NCBI RefSeq assembly: GCF_001298105.1
Contig: NZ_LGJH01000149.1
Span: 1-64,000 of the forward strand
Direction of reading: 5' to 3'
DNA length: 64,000 bases
Source of the DNA: Novosphingobium sp. ST904
Lineage (GTDB): Bacteria > Pseudomonadota > Alphaproteobacteria > Sphingomonadales > Sphingomonadaceae
The translations under genes and the position numbers were made by a program. Positions 59,648-64,000 of the stretch are shown here, piece by piece (the stretch's first letter is position 1; each line of letters opens with the position of its first letter). The notes under the pieces were generated by a model. The model was given only the letters and a program-made list of their open reading frames with translations, did not search any database and had not been told where the DNA came from.

Positions 59648-60868
59648 TCAGGCAACCACTCCGGCGTTCCGCAGCTGCGCAATTCGCTCGGGCGAAAGAT
59701 CGAGCACGTTGCCAAGGATCGCATCGGTGTGCTCGCCCAATACCGGCGGCGCGCTGGGCACGGGCTGGGGCGCGTCGGTGAAGCGGATCGGGCGATTGAC
59801 GATGGGGATCGGGCCCAGTGTGCTGTGCTGCGTTTCCACCACCATCTCGCGCTCCACCGCCTGCGGCTGCGCCAGCGCTTCCGACACGCCGAGGATCGGG
59901 GCATGCGGCACTTCGTGCGCGGTGAATATCGCCACGAGTTCGTCCACGCTGTGCCGCTCGGTAAAGGCGCTGACGATGGCGTTCACCTCGGCCCGCGCAT
60001 CGCGGCGCTTCTCCAGGGTGTCGTAGCGCGGGTCTTCGGTAAGTTCGGGCCGGTCGATCGAGCGGCAGATACGGCTCCAGAAGCCCGGCGTGAGGCAGGC
60101 GACCACGATCGAGCCCTCCCGCGCCGGGAAAATCCCGTAAGGCACGAGATTGGGATGCTGCGACCCTACCCGGTTCGGGTCCGTGCCGTTGAAGAAGGAA
60201 AGCTGCGCGATATAGCCGAGCATCCCGATCAGCCCGTCCATCAGGCTGACGTCGATATGCCGCCCCACCCCGGTCCGCTCGCGTTCGTAGAGCGCCGAAA
60301 GGATGCCGATCGGCCCGTTGATCCCGCCAACCAGATCGCCCAGCGGAATGCCCAGCTTGGTTGGCAGTCCGTCAGGCTCTCCGTTCATCGAAAGCGCGCC
60401 GGACATGGCCTGCAGCACGATGTCGAAACTGGGCCGGTCCTTGAGCGGCCCGGTCTGGCCATAGCCCGAGATCGAACAGTAGATCAGGCGCGGGTTGATG
60501 GCCTTCATCGTATCGTAGCCGAGCCCCAGCCGCTCCATCACACCCGGCCGATAGTTCTCCACCAGCACGTCGCACTTGGCCGCCAGATCGCGAACGAGAG
60601 CCAGCCCTTCCTCCGTCTTGAGATCGACGACGATGGACTGCTTGCCGCGATTGACCGCGAGGTAATAGTGGCTCTCCCCATCGCGAAGCGGCGGGAAGGA
60701 GCGGGTTTCGTCACCCGTGCCGGGCGGCTCGATCTTGAAAACCTCGGCGCCCATGTCGGCCAGCGCGAGGCTGGCGGCGGGGCCTGCCAGCACGCGGGTA
60801 AAGTCGATCACGCGCACACCGGCGAGCGGCCCGGCCCAAGCCCGGTTTACCGGTTCGTCTGCATTCAT
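59648..60868 (-). CDS. Class III (CaiB/BaiF) CoA-transferase
   Basis: 406 residues. The N-terminus (LAGVRVIDFTRVLAGPAASL), YYLAVNRGKQSIVVDLKTEE, DVLVENYRPGVMERLGLGYD and the active-site region RPSFDIVLQAMSG (Asp) are typical. It moves CoA between carboxylic acids. ATG 60868 overlaps the upstream hydrolase stop (ATGA), so they form an operon. The substrate is unknown. Confidence 0.92.
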   Translation of the reverse strand: MNADEPVNRAWAGPLAGVRVIDFTRVLAGPAASLALADMGAEVFKIEPPGTGDETRSFPPLRDGESHYYLAVNRGKQSIVVDLKTEEGLALVRDLAAKCDVLVENYRPGVMERLGLGYDTMKAINPRLIYCSISGYGQTGPLKDRPSFDIVLQAMSGALSMNGEPDGLPTKLGIPLGDLVGGINGPIGILSALYERERTGVGRHIDVSLMDGLIGMLGYIAQLSFFNGTDPNRVGSQHPNLVPYGIFPAREGSIVVACLTPGFWSRICRSIDRPELTEDPRYDTLEKRRDARAEVNAIVSAFTERHSVDELVAIFTAHEVPHAPILGVSEALAQPQAVEREMVVETQHSTLGPIPIVNRPIRFTDAPQPVPSAPPVLGEHTDAILGNVLDLSPERIAQLRNAGVVA

Positions 60869-61920
60869 CGGGACAGGTTCTCGCGAAAGAAGGAGAGGAT
60901 AGCCGCCACGGCATCGCGCCCCTCGGGCATGTGGAGGCCGTAGTGGTAGCAGTGGCCCATGCCCTCGCCGACGATCAGCGTCGAACGGATGCCGGCCTTG
61001 AGCAGCTGCGAATTGGTGAAGATCGCCGGGCTGAGGTCCATCGCGCGGGTGCCGGTGATGATGAGCGTGGGCGGAAAGGTCGCCAGCACGTCCAGGTGAT
61101 AGCCCGGCCAGGCGCTGGGATCGCGCGGATCGCAGCCGTCGAAATAGCCGCGCGTGATATCCATGGGCGTGCTGCCGTCAGCGGGCGGCGGCGGGAAAGA
61201 GGCGTCGATATAGCCTGCGACATAGGCAGACTCTCCGGTTCCGAACGGCACTCCGCCCGCGCCGAAGATGCCCACCGCGCCCGCTTGCGGCAGTCCATGC
61301 GCCGGCAGCCAAGCGGCGGCCTGCGCCGTCAGCGCGCCGCCTGCGGAACCGCCATAGATGCCGATCCGGCCGGGGGCATAGTCCGCCAGCAGCGCGGCAT
61401 AGACCGCCGCGACATCTTCCACGCCTGCCGGATGGCGATGCTCGGGCGCCATGCGATAGTTGACGCTGACGACGCGATATCTGCCAAGCGCGGCAATGGG
61501 GATCGCCTCGAGAAGCGCGATCCCGTCCCACCCGACGGTGAAGGCTCCGCCGTGCAGGTTTATCAGCACGCGCTCGGGATCGTGGCTGCCGTCGGCGGGG
61601 GTGACGTCCAGCACCTCCACGCCGCCGATGGTGCTGGGGACGATCTCTACCGCGAAATTGTCGCGCAGACGGGCGACGCCTTGCGCGGCATAGGCATTGA
61701 TCTGTTCACGCCGGGCGGCGATGTCCGCTTCGTTCTCACCGGCGGCATCGAAAGCGGGGGTGGTGGCACGCATGCGCTGGAAGGCTGCGGCTTCCTCGCT
61801 CAGCAGGCTGGAAACGGGCAAGGTGAAGGCCGGAACCCGCACATTGCCATTGGCCTCGAACTGCGGCGCTGCTGCATCCTGTCCCACTGCCTGCTCTCCC
61901 GTTTTCTCACGGCCACTCAT
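60865..61920 (-). CDS. Alpha/beta hydrolase of the HSL-like group
   Basis: 351 residues. HGG oxyanion motif in NLHGGAFTVGWDG, nucleophile elbow GIYGGSAGGALTAQ (Ser) and C-terminal His in GEGMGHCYHYG indicate an esterase/lipase of the hormone-sensitive-lipase type. It could hydrolyse an ester or lactone feeding the CoA pathway. It is translationally coupled to the CoA-transferase. Confidence 0.88.
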   Translation of the reverse strand: MSGREKTGEQAVGQDAAAPQFEANGNVRVPAFTLPVSSLLSEEAAAFQRMRATTPAFDAAGENEADIAARREQINAYAAQGVARLRDNFAVEIVPSTIGGVEVLDVTPADGSHDPERVLINLHGGAFTVGWDGIALLEAIPIAALGRYRVVSVNYRMAPEHRHPAGVEDVAAVYAALLADYAPGRIGIYGGSAGGALTAQAAAWLPAHGLPQAGAVGIFGAGGVPFGTGESAYVAGYIDASFPPPPADGSTPMDITRGYFDGCDPRDPSAWPGYHLDVLATFPPTLIITGTRAMDLSPAIFTNSQLLKAGIRSTLIVGEGMGHCYHYGLHMPEGRDAVAAILSFFRENLSR

Positions 61921-61996
61921 ACGACACGGCCCGAACCTTCTGACAAAGGTCCGGGCGAAATCGCCATGCCGCTATCGGCGGCAATGCCTCTTGCGA

Positions 61997-63132
61997 TCAG
62001 CCCTTGCTGGGCAGTTCCGCAACGGCGGTGCCGAAGGCCGAGAGTTCGCCGCGATGGGTGGTCGCCTTCTGCGACACTTCGACGAACTTCTTGCCGCCTT
62101 CCTCGAACTTGCGCGTCACTTCGCCGGTGATGATGATGGCATCACCGTCCGGGTTGTGGCGGCGGATCTGGCAGTCCGACCTGGTGAGGAAGCCGTCGTC
62201 GCCGATCCAGTTGGTCATGTGGTGCGTCAGCCACGAGCAACGCTCCGGACCGTAGTCGTAAGCGCCCGGCGCGCCCACTTCGAGAGCGAAAGCTTCGTCC
62301 CAGTGCACGCGCTCGGGGCAGTCCGGCACGTTGAAGCGGTTGCGGATGCCCAGACCCGGGTGGGCCTTCTGCATCTTGTAGGCCAGCTTGTTGGCGCGGA
62401 TGTAGAGGCCGCCCCAGCCTTGCGCGTAGCAGATGAAGCCGGTGACGGTCATCGGGCCCTTCATCATAGGCGGCAGCTTGTCGCCGACGTTCACGTCCTC
62501 GAAGTAGCGCGGGGTGGCGCCGCGGATCTCTTCCTGGTCGTAGATGTCGTAGAATTCGTCGAGCTGTTCCTGGGTGAAGGGCTCAACGCGGCCGCGCGCT
62601 TCGGTGTACTTGGTGCCGCGCTCGCGGGCCTCGTCACGGTCGGTACGGAACACCCACGAATCGGCGCCGGCAACCTGCTCACCGTGCTGGTTGAAGAAGT
62701 CGACGTGGTAGATCTGCTGGAACGAGCGACCGGCGAACTTGGTCTGATGCTCGACCAGATCCTTGAGATAGGCCACCGTGGTGATGGTGTCGTTGCGCAG
62801 CACCGGCTTCTGCCAGGTCCAGTCCGCACCCGCCCACATGGCGTGCACGCCCGAAAGACCGCCGCAGTAGCCCGAGACGATGCGGCTGGTGGTGAAGAGG
62901 AACGAAGGCAGCGCGACGATTGAGCCGTACTTCGTGTTCTTCGCATATTCCGGATCGCACCACAGCGGATTGTCGTCGCCGATGCCGTGGGCATAGTGGC
63001 GGATCGCGTCACGGGTGGCTTCGTAGTTCCACGGCTCGACGGTGTTCTCGATCTTCACGCCGATGCGGGCGCGCAGATCGTCGAGGCCGGCCTCGTGATC
63101 TTGGGGAACTTGGACTCTGCTGTGGTTGCCAT
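61997..63132 (-). CDS. MaoC-like hydratase/dehydratase, apparent frameshift near start
   Basis: The main frame (from GTG 63058, 353 residues) has an N-terminal FAS1-dehydratase-type hotdog (RHYAHGIGDDNPLWCDPEYA, IVALPSFLFTTSRIVSG) and a C-terminal MaoC half (DVNVGDKLPPMMKGPMTVTG). Just upstream, ATG 63132 with a ribosome site starts MATTAE and the frame is lost near 63115. One added G continues VQVPQDHEAGLDDLRARIG straight into KIENTVEPWNYE, about 378 residues. It probably hydrates an enoyl-CoA. Confidence 0.8.
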
Positions 63133-63163
63133 TTCGGTACTCTCCTGAATTTTCGGATTGGGT

Positions 63164-64000
63164 TCAGCCGACCGCTTCGGCGGCCTTCGCCGCTTCGCGA
63201 TCGCGCAGCATCTTGCGGTGGACCTTGCCGGCCGGGTTCTTGGGAAGCTCGTCCACGAACTCCACGATGCGCGGGAATTCATGCTGGGCGAGCTTCTGGC
63301 GGGTGAAGTCCTGAAGCTCCTTGACGAAGGCATCGTCTCCGGCGCGGTTCGCCACGACGAAGGCCTTCACCACTTGCCCGCGCTTCTCGTCCGGCACGCC
63401 GATCACGCCGCATTCGAGCACGTTCTCATGCCGCAGCATGGTGTTCTCGATCTCGACGGCGGACATCGTCCAGCCGGCCGAGATGATCACGTCGTCGGCG
63501 CGGCCGCAGTGGTAGAAATAGCCGTCCTCATCGATCTTCGCGCGGTCCTTGGTGGTCATCCAGGCACCGCCGCGCCAGAGCATCAGCTCACCGATCTCGC
63601 CGGGCGCGGTGGGGGTGCCGTCAGGGCGCTGCACTTCCAGCTTCTGGCCCGGAACCGCCTTGCCCAGCGATCCCGGCTTCACCGTGAAGTCCGGTGCGCC
63701 GGGATAGTTCACCAGCACGACGCCGATCTCGGTGGTGCCGTACATCGAGCAGACGGGCACCTTGAATGCCCCGTCGATGAATTCCAGAGTCGCCGGGTCG
63801 ATCGGCTCCCCGGTGTAGGACAGCTTGCGGAAGTGGAACTTGAAGTCCCCCGCCGCGCCGCTGTTCTTCATCATCCGGTAGTGCGTAGCCGCGGCCGACA
63901 TGTTGGTGATGCCATAATCGTCCAGCGCCTTCATCAGCCGCACCGGATCGAAGCGTCCGGCGAAAGTGCCAGTGGTGACGCCAAGACCGAGCGGCGCCAG
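63164..64000 (-). CDS. Acyl-CoA synthetase, 5' end outside window
   Basis: The C-terminal 278 residues of an AMP-forming ligase of the ANL family. Visible motifs: YGTTEIG (A5), DGYFYHCGRADDVIISAGW (A7/A8) and the catalytic Lys in PKNPAGKVHRK (A10). The frame stays open to the window edge. It activates a carboxylic acid with CoA and is probably the first gene of this catabolic operon. The substrate cannot be told from this part. Confidence 0.92.
   Translation of the reverse strand: MAPLGLGVTTGTFAGRFDPVRLMKALDDYGITNMSAAATHYRMMKNSGAAGDFKFHFRKLSYTGEPIDPATLEFIDGAFKVPVCSMYGTTEIGVVLVNYPGAPDFTVKPGSLGKAVPGQKLEVQRPDGTPTAPGEIGELMLWRGGAWMTTKDRAKIDEDGYFYHCGRADDVIISAGWTMSAVEIENTMLRHENVLECGVIGVPDEKRGQVVKAFVVANRAGDDAFVKELQDFTRQKLAQHEFPRIVEFVDELPKNPAGKVHRKMLRDREAAKAAEAVG

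Overview
The window looks like a sphingomonad-type alphaproteobacterial chromosome (Novosphingobium or a close relative). This is inferred from the high GC content and the style of the chromosomal proteins and was not tested by a search. Three blocks follow one another.

(1) Bases 1 to about 6695 are accessory DNA: the end of an IS3-family element, two unknown genes, a mercury-resistance operon (merR divergent from merT-merP-merA), and plasmid-type genes including an ArdA antirestriction protein. The block abuts the 3' end of tRNA-Gly(CCC), as expected for an integrated island.

(2) Bases 6696-17914 are ordinary chromosome: a contiguous acetyl-CoA carboxylase set accD-accB-accC-accA, yjbQ, L-serine ammonia-lyase, wecC-wecB for UDP-ManNAcA, dcd, a DoxX protein and a SnoaL-like protein.

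(3) A P2-like prophage of about 40.4 kb (17915-58283) is inserted in a tRNA-Val(UAC) gene. A 38-bp copy of the tRNA 5' half remains on the left, and a complete tRNA-Val, whose 5' half and promoter lie on the prophage side of the junction, is rebuilt on the right. From left to right it holds an integrase, a tightly overlapping early operon (excisionase-like protein, DNA methyltransferase, ASCH protein, small zinc-ribbon and membrane proteins, primase-helicase, Ogr-like activator, CII-like and Cro-like regulators), a CI-type repressor, and a lysogenic-conversion module with an Ltp-type superinfection-exclusion protein. The P2 structural set (D, U, T, E/E', FII, FI, W, V, H, I, J, S, R, X, L, M, N, O, P, Q) follows, with a lysis cassette (holin candidates, lysozyme, Rz with embedded Rz1), a sialidase-like tailspike and a BrnT-BrnA toxin-antitoxin pair inside it. 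The right end has a Dam-type methylase, an unknown secreted protein, small genes behind a possible LexA box, and a YedK/SRAP protein.

Beyond the prophage come a frameshifted Excalibur-domain protein and an operon for CoA-linked catabolism (SDR, class III CoA-transferase, alpha/beta hydrolase, MaoC-type hydratase, acyl-CoA synthetase cut by the window end).

Two points matter throughout. First, seven genes in both chromosome and prophage are broken by what looks like loss of one G or C, each restorable by one base. Sequence or assembly error is the simplest explanation, so 'broken' should not be read as 'dead'. Second, the most interesting biology is in the prophage: the sialidase-like tailspike, possible SOS control at the right end, the Ltp module and unexplained AT-rich cargo genes.
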